Positions 7,639 through 15,149 of a stretch of 19,280 bases of DNA are shown piece after piece (position 1 is the first letter of the stretch; each line of letters begins with the position of its first letter). The stretch comes from Calditrichia bacterium. GTDB lineage: Bacteria > Calditrichota > Calditrichia > RBG-13-44-9 > J042. The notes below the pieces were generated by a model, which saw nothing but the letters and a program-made list of their open reading frames with translations, was not told the DNA's origin and did not search any database. Location: positions 1-19,280 of the forward strand of contig JAUIFT010000004.1 in the NCBI GenBank assembly GCA_030430345.1, given 5' to 3'. The position numbers and the translations under genes are program-made.

Positions 7639-8727
7639 CTATTGAAGGAGGATCATCTTTCTCACACGTTGAAAATTACCGGCGGTTAAGCTGTAAAAGT
7701 AAATGCCAGTGCTTAAATTTTCGGCCTGAAAAGTCTCTTCGTAAACCCCGGCTTGCTGAAATTGATTTACCAGCGTTGCCACTTCCTGCCCGAGCATATC
7801 ATACACTTTCAAGCTTACATTCACATTTTTCGCTAACTGGTAGCGAATCGTCGTGGAAGGGTTAAATGGATTGGGATAATTCTGTGCAAGCTCAAAGGCA
7901 GCTGGTAATGATTGGGGATCATCTGCAATCGCTACAGGCGAACCGCTGTTAACCAGTGTTGCATCTCCTTCAAGATCACTATGATTATTATAGATTGAAT
8001 AATCGCGAACATCATCCTGCCCGGCCCCGTTAACCCCATAATTTTCCAGTGAATCACAACGCCAATATGCAATCAACCCACTATCTGCACTTTGATAATA
8101 GTTTGCTGGCAAAATTCCAAACCGGAGTTGATTAATTTGCTGCTCGCTTCGGGCAGTTTTCCAGATACGAATTTCATCCATTTGCCCCGCAAAGAATTTA
8201 TTAATCCCGGAAGGATGTTGCCGTGCACCAATCAATAACGGTTGATCATTATTGCCGGGGGTATCCCCCATTGTGGTTCGGCTTTTACTTAGTACACCAT
8301 CGATGTATAAGAGAAAAAGATTTGCGCTGGTATCTAAAACTGCGGCAATGTGGTGAAAGTCCAGATCCATGATAGAATCCGAAGAAGAAATGAAATGGTC
8401 GGTATCGTCAACGCCTTCCCAAAAAAAGTCGATTGTATTATCAGACATCAAGGTGATTGACCAATGGGAAACAGTTGTATCGTGCACACTCCCCTTCCCA
8501 ATTAAGCGCTGCCATTGATTCAGCTTATGCGACTGAAACCAAAATTCAACCGTGAAAGAACCGTCAAAATCCAGACTATTATTATCCGGAACCAGCATAT
8601 AACCAGTTTGCCCATCCAGACTCAATTCACGGCCATTACCGGCACGGTTACTACCGGTTTGTGCTGTTAAATAACTGAGTACACCACCGATCAGCATCAC
8701 TAAAATAAATGCTGCAATCCCTTTCAT
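7639..8727 (-). CDS. Secreted LamG-domain protein with type IX secretion sorting domain
   Basis: The 362-residue product starts with a signal peptide (MKGIAAFILV onward, cleavage probably near residue 22-23). A LamG/concanavalin-A-like jelly roll follows at about residues 33-225 (LSLDGQTGYMLVPDN, FTVEFWFQ, HHIAAVLD, LYIDGVLS, GQMDEIRIW). The C-terminal 85 residues are a classic Por/type IX sorting domain: AQNYPNPFNPSTTIRYQL (281-298), LKVYDMLGQEVATLV (306-320), GVYEETF, LSTGIYFYSLTAG and a closing RKMILLQ. Such domains direct export across the outer membrane and attachment or release at the surface, so a T9SS is expected elsewhere in the genome. LamG folds often bind carbohydrate. No catalytic domain is present. 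The minus-strand ATG has a strong AGGAGG four bases upstream. It is divergent from the metallophosphoesterase and convergent with the SGNH gene. Confidence 0.92.
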   Translation of the reverse strand: MKGIAAFILVMLIGGVLSYLTAQTGSNRAGNGRELSLDGQTGYMLVPDNNSLDFDGSFTVEFWFQSHKLNQWQRLIGKGSVHDTTVSHWSITLMSDNTIDFFWEGVDDTDHFISSSDSIMDLDFHHIAAVLDTSANLFLLYIDGVLSKSRTTMGDTPGNNDQPLLIGARQHPSGINKFFAGQMDEIRIWKTARSEQQINQLRFGILPANYYQSADSGLIAYWRCDSLENYGVNGAGQDDVRDYSIYNNHSDLEGDATLVNSGSPVAIADDPQSLPAAFELAQNYPNPFNPSTTIRYQLAKNVNVSLKVYDMLGQEVATLVNQFQQAGVYEETFQAENLSTGIYFYSLTAGNFQRVRKMILLQ

Positions 8728-8897
8728 AAAACCTCCTGCATTCTTGCATGAACTACTTAAAAATTTGAATCATGAAACTACTGCGAGCCCACCGGCTAAT
8801 CTATTTGCAAAAAAACAGTCGAATCGAAAAAGAACAAAAGCGGCAAAAACTCGCTGTAAAAATCCCCAGTATCAGAAGAGATATTAGTAAAAGCAGC

Positions 8898-8930
8898 CTG
8901 TTTCGTATGTGATCGACGCTACCGAAACAG
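8898..8930. repeat. Inverted repeat in the divergent intergenic region
   Basis: CTGTTTCG (8898-8905) and CGAAACAG (8923-8930) are perfect 8-bp inverted arms separated by 17 bp. They lie between the divergent LamG and phosphoesterase genes. This could be an operator or an RNA hairpin; the rest of the 8728-9036 gap is A-rich with no gene. Confidence 0.35.
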
Positions 8931-8975
8931 AACCATTAAAAAAAACGGCTGATATCCGATTCGCAAATATTACAC

Positions 8976-9003
8976 TTGCATCCCTAAGCGGTTTTTGTAA
9001 AAT
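8976..9003 (+). promoter_or_regulatory. Candidate promoter for the metallophosphoesterase gene
   Basis: TTGCAT (8976-8981) and TAAAAT (8998-9003) are separated by 16 bp. Initiation near 9010 fits a start at 9037 better than the upstream ATG at 9019, which would leave almost no leader. Confidence 0.35.
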
Positions 9004-9036
9004 TAGTCAAATCCAGGAATGAAGTATGGGAGACCT

Positions 9037-9774
9037 ATGAGAGTTGCGCTGATTTCGGATATTCATGGTAATGCGATTGCACTGGAAGCGGTTCTGGCAG
9101 ATATTCATCAAGCAAAAGTAGATGCCATTATTTGCCTTGGCGATATTGCAACGATTGGCCCGGAGCCAATGAAGGTTTTAAAACGTATCCGGGATTTGAA
9201 TATTCCTTGCGTAAAAGGCAATCATGATGATGCCTTATTGCAACCGGACCAAGCCGCAACATATCACATTCCTCCGATTCTCCAGCCGGTTCTGGATTGG
9301 TGTGCTGCGCAAATCACTCCATCAACCTGTGAGTTTCTTAAAAATCTCCCCCCAACCTATTCCATCAATTTGAGTGAACAGCATAATTTATTCTGTTTCC
9401 ATGGCTCTCCGGGTTGTTATACAGATAAGCTATTAGCGATAACACCCCCGGAAAAACTTGATCATTTTCTTCAGGGGCATACTGCTTCAGTTATGGCTTG
9501 TGGTCATACACATCTCCAGATGCTTCGTCAGCACAATAGTATTCTTTTAGTGAATCCCGGTAGCGTAGGGCAGCCCTTCCTTAATACACCGGCCTCTGGT
9601 AACCCACCGGTACTAATGCAATGGGCGGAGTATGCAATCGTGCAATCGTTCGACGGTAAATTAAATGTAGATTTCCGCCGCATTCCCTACAGCATTTCCG
9701 CACTCAGGCAAGCAATTGCCAATAGCGGCATCCCGCTCCGGGAATGGTGGCTACAGCAATATAATGCTCATTGA
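9037..9774 (+). CDS. Calcineurin-like metallophosphoesterase (YfcE-type)
   Basis: The ATG at 9037 is chosen because GGGAG lies 6-7 bases upstream and the protein then opens with MRVALISDIHGN, the usual start of the family; an in-frame ATG at 9019 would add six residues. The 245-residue product has the full dinuclear metal signature: DIH (Asp8, His10), GD (Asp36), GNHD (Asn62, His63), the FHGSPG His122 and GHTH (His157, His159), followed by VNPGSVGQP (172-180). Members are cytosolic phosphodiesterases or phosphatases with varied substrates such as bis-pNPP and nucleotides; the natural substrate cannot be named from sequence. No membrane segment or signal was seen. It looks monocistronic, since 320 bp without a gene separate it from the next coding region. 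Confidence 0.9.
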   Translation: MRVALISDIHGNAIALEAVLADIHQAKVDAIICLGDIATIGPEPMKVLKRIRDLNIPCVKGNHDDALLQPDQAATYHIPPILQPVLDWCAAQITPSTCEFLKNLPPTYSINLSEQHNLFCFHGSPGCYTDKLLAITPPEKLDHFLQGHTASVMACGHTHLQMLRQHNSILLVNPGSVGQPFLNTPASGNPPVLMQWAEYAIVQSFDGKLNVDFRRIPYSISALRQAIANSGIPLREWWLQQYNAH

Positions 9775-10096
9775 GACCTGATTTAGATAACCTCTCCAGT
9801 TCTTTTTCCCCCTTTAAATTCAAACACATGATCGCGATCTTTCAACCGGTTTTTCCTCCCTTGAATAAACCCCTCCTGCTAAAAATTCTTAATTCCTTGA
9901 AATCATCTATTCGGCAAATTATTATGTATATGGCGGAATTTTGGTCCGCCATAGGCGAAGAAAAATTAACCTGATATGCGAATTACGATGCCGACTGCAA
10001 TTTTTCTGCCTGCGCCACATCGCCGGAATTTTAGCATGCCGCTTGTTGTGTAATTTGCATATCTCAAATATTAAAACAGAATTCAGGATTTTTCTA
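9775..10096 (+). other. Non-coding stretch with a hairpin
   Basis: No convincing gene is present. The notable element is a perfect 9-bp stem, TATGGCGGA (9929-9937) with TCCGCCATA (9945-9953), with a 7-base loop and no T-tract. A frame open from about 9941 into the next gene looks unlike protein (Cys/Arg-rich) and is taken as untranslated leader. Confidence 0.5.
10046..10074 (+). promoter_or_regulatory. Candidate promoter for the amino-acid-acylation block
   Basis: TTGTGT (10046-10051) and TATTAA (10069-10074) are separated by 17 bp. Initiation around 10081 supports the TTG start at 10097 instead of a start near 9941. Confidence 0.35.
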
Positions 10097-11230
10097 TTGG
10101 ATCGTATTCTGACCGAAAAAGTCAGCTTGCAGCAACTAAGCTTAATGACTGTTGCTGTACCGCAGCGAGAGTCATTTCAGTCCGCCATTGGTGTGCGCAA
10201 TGAACGCAAGGCCCTTTTTGTTCGCTGGACCGATCGTGATGGCAACTGGGGGATCGGAGAGAGCTCCTGCCGGCCGGACCCTTATTTTAATGGCGAGTAT
10301 GTTTCCGGTGCTGCCGATGTCATTGAGTCTTTTCTTTTCCCTCGCCTCCCCGCAGAAGGCAGTATTGCAGAGATTATGGCGATTCTTGTCAAAGTACGGA
10401 ACTGGCCGTTTACTACTGCCGCAGTACTGGACGCGGTTTTTGATCTCCGCCGCCGCCAGCAGCAGCCGGACCTGATCGATAATTGGCCGGGCGAGCGATT
10501 GCGTCATGTGCCGGTCGGAATATCGCTTGGCTTATTTGACACACCGCAAGCAGCAGTTGCCCGCGTTAGCGCAGCCGTTTCCGAGGGTTACCCGCGCGTA
10601 AAACTGAAAGTCTCTCCCGGTATGAACCTCGACACGGTTGCTGCTATTCGGGAAGCTTTCCCGACTCTCTACCTCGGCTTTGATGCCAATGGCTCCCTCA
10701 GCGAAAATGACTGGGGATTATTGAAAGCGTTAGCCGGGCAGCGTCCGGCCATGCTGGAGCAGCCGTTTCCTCCCCGGCGCATCGACCTCTGCCAGGCGCT
10801 AAAACAAGACCGTCCGGATCTTCGTATCTGCCTGGACGAAAGCATCACCGATATCGGCGATGTTATCAGCGCTCATCAAATGCAGGCTTTGGACGAAGTA
10901 AATATCAAACCGGGCCGTGTTGGTGGGATGCCGACAGCGTTAAAAATTCTGAAATACTGTAAGAATCACGATATTCCCTGTTGGGTCGGTGGCATGTTCG
11001 AAACCGGGGTTGGCAGACATTTAAACCTGCGCCTCGCGGCATGTATGCCCAATGCCACCGCCCATGACCTCAGCCCTTCCAGCCGGTATTTTATCCATGA
11101 CATTATTCAGAACCCCTTTGAGATGGACGCATCCGGCCGCATCGATCTTGGGGATGCTGCACCGGTAGCGCTGGATGAGGCTCGCATTCAGGAATATCAA
11201 ATTTCCGAAAAAATCTTGAACATCAGTTGA
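10097..11230 (+). CDS. menC: Enolase-superfamily o-succinylbenzoate synthase / N-acylamino acid racemase
   Basis: The start is set at TTG 10097 (AGGA 8 bases upstream). The first beta-strand of the family (KVSLQQLSLMTVAVP) begins here, while the upstream in-frame extension is low-complexity and non-homologous in appearance. The 377-residue length fits the family. Catalytic residues are in register with the muconate-lactonising subgroup: KLK (Lys169, Lys171), FDANGS (Asp196), LEQPFPP (Glu221), CLDES (Asp247) and NIKPGRVGGM (Lys271). GGMFETGVGR (298-307) is typical of the OSBS/NSAR branch. OSBS dehydrates SHCHC to o-succinylbenzoate in menaquinone synthesis; close relatives racemise N-acyl amino acids, and some do both. 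The downstream deacylase and GNAT genes favour a racemase role, while the menG gene in the window keeps the OSBS role open. Symbol menC refers to the family only. Confidence 0.85.
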   Translation: MDRILTEKVSLQQLSLMTVAVPQRESFQSAIGVRNERKALFVRWTDRDGNWGIGESSCRPDPYFNGEYVSGAADVIESFLFPRLPAEGSIAEIMAILVKVRNWPFTTAAVLDAVFDLRRRQQQPDLIDNWPGERLRHVPVGISLGLFDTPQAAVARVSAAVSEGYPRVKLKVSPGMNLDTVAAIREAFPTLYLGFDANGSLSENDWGLLKALAGQRPAMLEQPFPPRRIDLCQALKQDRPDLRICLDESITDIGDVISAHQMQALDEVNIKPGRVGGMPTALKILKYCKNHDIPCWVGGMFETGVGRHLNLRLAACMPNATAHDLSPSSRYFIHDIIQNPFEMDASGRIDLGDAAPVALDEARIQEYQISEKILNIS

Positions 11231-11249
11231 GCTTAATCTTCGATTAAGC
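11231..11249 (+). promoter_or_regulatory. Intergenic hairpin between the racemase and deacylase genes
   Basis: GCTTAATC (11231-11238) and GATTAAGC (11242-11249) form a perfect 8-bp stem with a 3-base loop directly after the stop codon. There is no T-tract, so it is more likely an RNA processing or stability element than a terminator. Confidence 0.4.
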
Positions 11250-11271
11250 CGGCCTGAATGGGAGTATTCTT

Positions 11272-12834
11272 TTGCTTGATTACCTGATTCTAAACGGCAC
11301 CGTCTTTGATGGCAGCAAAGTTGAACCGCAATCTCTGGCGATTGGCATTCAGGGAGACCGAATTGTTCATGTTGGTGATGCACCGACACGCTCCGGCGCA
11401 CGGGAAGTTATCGACGCCAACAACCTTTTTGTTTGCCCCGGATTTATCGATACCCACGCTTCTACAGGCCTTGGTTATATGCTCCCTAACGCCGGCGACA
11501 ACAAACTCTACCAGGGCGTCACTACCGAGGTGATCGGCAATTGTGGGACATCCTCGGCCCCGATCGGCGATCTTTTACTGCCGGCAATGGACGAACTGGC
11601 GGAGCAGATTGGTTTTACCTTCCAATGGCGCACGCTTGGCGAATGGTTTTTTCAAATAGAGAATTATGGACTACCGTTTAATATCGCCACTTACATCGGG
11701 CACAGCACGCTGCGGGCAGGTGTTTGCAGCAACGCGCTGGAGGTCTCTTCCCAGGAAATTGATCAAATGGCCGATATGCTTGCCCAGGCAATGAGCGAAG
11801 GATCACTTGGTCTTTCCACCGGGTTGGTATATGCCCCGGGCAGTTTTGCTGACACCGCGGAAATCATTACCCTGGCGAAAGTAGCGGCCGCCCATGGCGG
11901 TATTTACGTCAGCCACATTCGCGATGAGCGGCAAAACCTGGAAACCTCGGTCGACGAAGCGATCGAGATTGGACGGGAAGCGAATATCTCTGTACTGGTA
12001 AGCCATCTGAAAGCAGCGGAAAAACCGAACTGGGGAAAAATTCCCGGCATCATAAAAAAAATCGAAGCGGGCCGGGCAGCGGGCTTATCACTCAATTATG
12101 AAATTTATCCTTATACCGCAGTTTCCACAAAATTGCGGACGTTTATTCCCAAGGACACTTTGAAAGACGGGGTAAAACACCTCGTCGAAAAGCTGGAGAA
12201 CGATGACTGGCGAAAACACAGTTCCGATTGGCTGGAATACCGGGAAACCGACTACGATGCGATGATGCTCATTACCGAAAGTGCCCCCGGCGCCCCGGGC
12301 ATGAGTATTACGGAAGTTGCTAAAAAAACCGGCACCCATCCCGCCGATGCCGTCGTGGATATTTTAATTAATGATCCCGATGCCTGGATCGTTTATCACT
12401 GCATCTCCCAGGATGATCTCGATACCGGTATTCTCTGGCACGATTCGATTATTTGCAGCGACTCCTGGAGTTACCCGGTCAATTCACCCAATCCGATCGG
12501 CAATCCGCATCCCCGTACTTATGGGGCTTTCACTCGCTTTCTGGAGCAATACTCTTTAAGCAACGAAAGAATCCCCTTCGGCCATGCTGTCCGGAAAATC
12601 ACTTCCTATCCGGCTGAATGGCTTGGCATTCAGCAGCGTGGGAAAATCGCCGAGGGATATTTTGCCGATGTAACGATTTTAGATCCGGCGAATGTGAAAG
12701 AGAAAGCAACCTTTAAAGCGCCCCGTCAGTTCAGCCAGGGTACTGAATATGTTTGGGTCAATGGCACGCTGATGATTCGCCGTGGTGAATTGGATAGTAA
12801 TACATTGCCGGGTAAAGTGTTGAAAAATCAATAG
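11272..12834 (+). CDS. N-acyl-D-amino-acid deacylase family amidohydrolase
   Basis: The TTG start has GGGAG 7 bases upstream and directly precedes LDYLILNGTVFDG, the usual family opening. The 520-residue length is typical of D-aminoacylases. Family features: CPGFIDTH (55-62), QGVTTEVIGNCGTSSAP (81-97) with the metal-ligand Cys91, YVSHIRDE with His215, LVSHLKAAEKPNWGK with His245, SDS with Asp397, and NPHPRTYGAFTRFL (411-424). Odd point: the expected HxH metal motif after PGFID is here H62-A-S64, so the second histidine is serine. By memory of the Alcaligenes faecalis structure, that histidine belongs to the weaker second metal site, while Cys/His/His of the tight site are all present. The enzyme would hydrolyse an N-acyl-D-amino acid or a related amide in the cytoplasm. 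It lies 41 bp after the racemase-like gene and just before a GNAT gene, suggesting one operon. Confidence 0.87.
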   Translation: MLDYLILNGTVFDGSKVEPQSLAIGIQGDRIVHVGDAPTRSGAREVIDANNLFVCPGFIDTHASTGLGYMLPNAGDNKLYQGVTTEVIGNCGTSSAPIGDLLLPAMDELAEQIGFTFQWRTLGEWFFQIENYGLPFNIATYIGHSTLRAGVCSNALEVSSQEIDQMADMLAQAMSEGSLGLSTGLVYAPGSFADTAEIITLAKVAAAHGGIYVSHIRDERQNLETSVDEAIEIGREANISVLVSHLKAAEKPNWGKIPGIIKKIEAGRAAGLSLNYEIYPYTAVSTKLRTFIPKDTLKDGVKHLVEKLENDDWRKHSSDWLEYRETDYDAMMLITESAPGAPGMSITEVAKKTGTHPADAVVDILINDPDAWIVYHCISQDDLDTGILWHDSIICSDSWSYPVNSPNPIGNPHPRTYGAFTRFLEQYSLSNERIPFGHAVRKITSYPAEWLGIQQRGKIAEGYFADVTILDPANVKEKATFKAPRQFSQGTEYVWVNGTLMIRRGELDSNTLPGKVLKNQ

Positions 12835-12867
12835 AATGACTTGCAAGCAACGAAAGTTAAAGAACCT

Positions 12868-13404
12868 ATGGCGGAAGCTCCAACATTAAGAATTTGCAGC
12901 ACCACGGATGCGGCAGCGATTGCGGAAATATATAATGAATCGATTATTGCCGGTGATGCAACAATGGATGGCGAACCAAAATCCGCGGATTATTTTTCTG
13001 CGCTAATCACGAATTTTGATCCCCGGGAAACCATTCTCATTCTTGAAGATGAAGGGATGATCGTGGGTTGGGGCATCATCAAAAAATACAGCGACCGCAG
13101 TGGCTATCGCTTCTGTTGCGAAACCGCGGTTTATTTACGGCGCGGCTTAATGCGACGCGGATACGGGTCCCGCATTAAACTGGCTCTTATTGAGAAATGC
13201 CGGGAAATGGGTTATCACCATATGGTCGCAAAAATTTTTGCCGACAATACCGCCAGCATCGCCTATAATGAAAAACTCGGTTATGAAATTGTTGGTCGCC
13301 AGCGGGAAATCGGCTTTAAGAACGGGCGCTGGCAGGATATCGTTATCATGCAATTGATTTTGGATGATGTGCCTCCGGAAATACCCGCGGCGTATAGCAA
13401 TTGA
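12868..13404 (+). CDS. GNAT N-acyltransferase, phosphinothricin/methionine-sulfoximine acetyltransferase type
   Basis: The ATG at 12868 gives 178 residues and begins just before the first family strand (TLRICSTTDAAAIAEIYN). A TTG at 12841, six bases after the preceding stop, is possible. Neither has a strong ribosome-binding site, which hints at translational coupling. Features of the PAT/MnaT branch: IYNESIIAGDATMD (21-34), AVYLRRGLMRRGYGS (87-101) carrying the acyl-CoA pyrophosphate loop, DNTASIAYNEKLGYEIVGR (126-144) and the closing FKNGRWQDIVIMQ (150-162). Known members acetylate the alpha-amino group of phosphinothricin, methionine sulfone or sulfoximine, and some natural amino acids. 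Together with the upstream racemase-like and deacylase genes it could supply the N-acyl amino acid. Acyl donor and substrate are not predictable from sequence. Confidence 0.87.
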   Translation: MAEAPTLRICSTTDAAAIAEIYNESIIAGDATMDGEPKSADYFSALITNFDPRETILILEDEGMIVGWGIIKKYSDRSGYRFCCETAVYLRRGLMRRGYGSRIKLALIEKCREMGYHHMVAKIFADNTASIAYNEKLGYEIVGRQREIGFKNGRWQDIVIMQLILDDVPPEIPAAYSN

Positions 13405-13450
13405 TTTAACAGCAACCAAAACATTTAACATATAAAAAGGAGAATATCCT

Positions 13451-14443
13451 ATGGCTAATATTCAACTACCGGAACGCGTGCAAAATTTGATTGATAAAAT
13501 CAAAGAACAGCCTTCCTTTACCCCTCGCCTGGCCCGCCAGTTACTGGAAGCGTCCGGCATTACTAAAGAAGATTTGATGCCCTGGGCAGATTTCAATCAT
13601 CCCGATGCCGATTCTTATGGACGGAAACTCGTTTACGATGGCGACTATTTTGAGCTAATGGTAATGAGCTGGGTTGACGGCGATATGTCCAGCATTCACG
13701 ACCATGGCTATGCCGAGTGGGGCGCCGTTAAGCTGTTCGGTCCCGCGGAACATGCTGTTTTCAAAAACAAGGATGGCAAACTCACTACGCTTTCCCGCTG
13801 TGAGTGCGAGGATGGCACAGTGCTCGCCGTGGACCATGACATGATTCATCAGATGGGCAATGTTGGGAAAGAGCCCTACCTGACCCTGCATCTCTACGGC
13901 TCCTATAATTTTGAGGAAGGCGTTACCGCGGACGCTCGTTTGTATGATCTGGAGGAAGGTAAAATCCAGTTCACAAATGGCGGGGTCTTTTTCGAATTGC
14001 CGGAAGACAAAATCAAGCGCCGGGAAAAATGCCCGGAGGGAGATTTCCCCACCTGGCTGCGTTGCAATACCGAGCTGATGAAGCGCCTCCTGCGCATGAA
14101 TGGCACGCTTTCCGCCGATAGTTTTCAGAATGAGCGCGAAGAGAGAATTGCCCAACAGCTATTCGATGACCAGACCTGGGATGTACTCTCTGAAGAGATG
14201 GAAACTCTTGAGGATATGAATAGCAAACAGGTTGAAAACTATCATGAAATCCTTTCCCAGGAATTGTTTATGGCGGCAAAACTGAAAACCCAGTTATTGG
14301 ATGCCGGATTGGTCGATGATGATTATTCCGACTATAATGCTGCCCTGAAAGCCCTGCTGCCAATGGGCGCATCCCCGGCTTTTACCCGGGCATTTATGAA
14401 TTTGCTGCCAGAATATTTTGAATGCAGCATCTCCTTATCATAA
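13451..14443 (+). CDS. Cysteine-dioxygenase-like cupin with extra C-terminal domain
   Basis: The ATG at 13451 has an excellent AAGGAG 8 bases upstream, suggesting higher expression than its neighbours. Residues about 20-155 match the cysteine dioxygenase cupin: YGRKLVY (56-62) with the substrate-binding-type Arg58, the iron-ligand pair SSIHDHG (His83, His85), VKLFGPAEHAVF (93-104) and DMIHQMGN (His133), then LTLHLYG. Known members oxidise cysteine or 3-mercaptopropionate thiols with O2 at a 3-His iron centre. The usual protein is about 180-210 residues; here a further 150 or so residues follow (185-330), acidic and helical, with no recognised domain. It is 46 bp after the GNAT gene and is the last gene before a strong terminator. 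A role in sulfur amino-acid turnover is plausible; a non-thiol substrate is possible. Confidence 0.8.
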   Translation: MANIQLPERVQNLIDKIKEQPSFTPRLARQLLEASGITKEDLMPWADFNHPDADSYGRKLVYDGDYFELMVMSWVDGDMSSIHDHGYAEWGAVKLFGPAEHAVFKNKDGKLTTLSRCECEDGTVLAVDHDMIHQMGNVGKEPYLTLHLYGSYNFEEGVTADARLYDLEEGKIQFTNGGVFFELPEDKIKRREKCPEGDFPTWLRCNTELMKRLLRMNGTLSADSFQNEREERIAQQLFDDQTWDVLSEEMETLEDMNSKQVENYHEILSQELFMAAKLKTQLLDAGLVDDDYSDYNAALKALLPMGASPAFTRAFMNLLPEYFECSISLS

Positions 14444-14502
14444 GGGCGAATCATGCAGCCTTAACCCTGTGAGCGGAAATTAGCGTTTGCTAAAATTAAG
14501 AA

Positions 14503-14546
14503 AACAAGCGGTGTTGCCTGCGGCAATTACCGTTTGTTGCTTTTTA
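14503..14546 (+). terminator. Strong intrinsic terminator closing the amino-acid block
   Basis: AACAAGCGGTGTTGCC (14503-14518) pairs with GGCAATTACCGTTTGTT (14522-14538) with two G-U pairs and one bulge. T5 (14541-14545) follows. It lies about 60 bp after the cupin gene stop. Confidence 0.85.
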
Positions 14547-14607
14547 TTACATTCTTAACCTTAAAATTATCCCTGGCCACCACCCGGTTCTTACTCATTT
14601 TAAATAA

Positions 14608-14656
14608 TTGATATTCATCGGCCTGCCTTTTATTTATCTTGGGCAAGTCGTATAAT
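14608..14656 (+). promoter_or_regulatory. Candidate promoter region for the LapA gene
   Basis: Two options are visible. TTGATA (14608-14613) with TATTTA (14631-14636) at 17-bp spacing is one. The other is a perfect TATAAT (14651-14656) lacking a good -35. Both would start transcripts before the ATG at 14701. Confidence 0.35.
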
Positions 14657-14700
14657 TTTGTTAACTTATTCTGTATCATATTTCAGAAAGGGCAGAGATT

Positions 14701-15033
14701 ATGATGCCGGTCTTTTTGATCCTTACAGTGGTTATCGCAATTTTTGCGATTGTTTTTGCACTGGAAAACACCGAAATGGTTACCGTTACCCTGTTTACCG
14801 TTCAATATGAAAGTAACCTCGCAATCGTTCTAATGCTTGCATTAGTACTGGGCATTATTATGGGTGTTTCCGTTGTATTGCCACGCCTGATCAAACAGGG
14901 AATTGCAATGAAAGGATTGCAGAAGCAAATTAAAACCCTGGAAGATAAAGCGGCGTCTGCAGCAGCACCGGCAATCTCGGATCCTCCGGAAGCAGCCGAT
15001 CCTACCCCACCACAGCCCAATTTCCTTAAATAG
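14701..15033 (+). CDS. LapA-domain (DUF1049-type) inner-membrane protein
   Basis: The small 110-residue protein has two membrane helices (about 2-20 and 39-60). The conserved segment between them, FALENTEMVTVTLFTVQYES (19-38), and the following LALVLGIIMGV match the LapA pattern of an Asn in the loop and a Gly-rich second helix. A short basic/coiled segment (66-84) and an Ala/Pro-rich acidic tail follow. In Escherichia coli LapA/YciS works with LapB in lipopolysaccharide assembly and control of LpxC turnover. Outside that context the domain is widespread and often of unknown role, and no LapB-like TPR partner is next to it here. AAAGGG sits about 12 bases before the ATG; the second ATG (14704) is an equally possible start. 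The 116 bp before the next gene carries no terminator, so co-transcription with it is possible. Confidence 0.78.
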   Translation: MMPVFLILTVVIAIFAIVFALENTEMVTVTLFTVQYESNLAIVLMLALVLGIIMGVSVVLPRLIKQGIAMKGLQKQIKTLEDKAASAAAPAISDPPEAADPTPPQPNFLK

Positions 15034-15149
15034 ATTCGTTTTCCGGCATTTTTGGGGAAACTGAATCGGCAAGTATCGAACAATCTTTGCATGTTGGTAG
15101 CAGAGCACAGTTTTTGATTTCAATTTGACGAGTATACATTTGCTTTTTA

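Noticed and set aside
9771..9974. 67-residue frame after the metallophosphoesterase
   Set aside because: TTG start overlapping the previous stop, no good ribosome-binding site, biased composition and a strong hairpin inside; treated as non-coding.
9941..10096. Long upstream extension of the racemase/MenC frame
   Set aside because: It is Cys/Arg-rich and unlike the family N-terminus. A TTG with AGGA at 10097 and a promoter-like pair at 10046-10074 explain the start better.
11021..11401. 126-residue minus-strand frame across the racemase-deacylase junction
   Set aside because: Antisense to two well-supported genes, with no recognisable motif.
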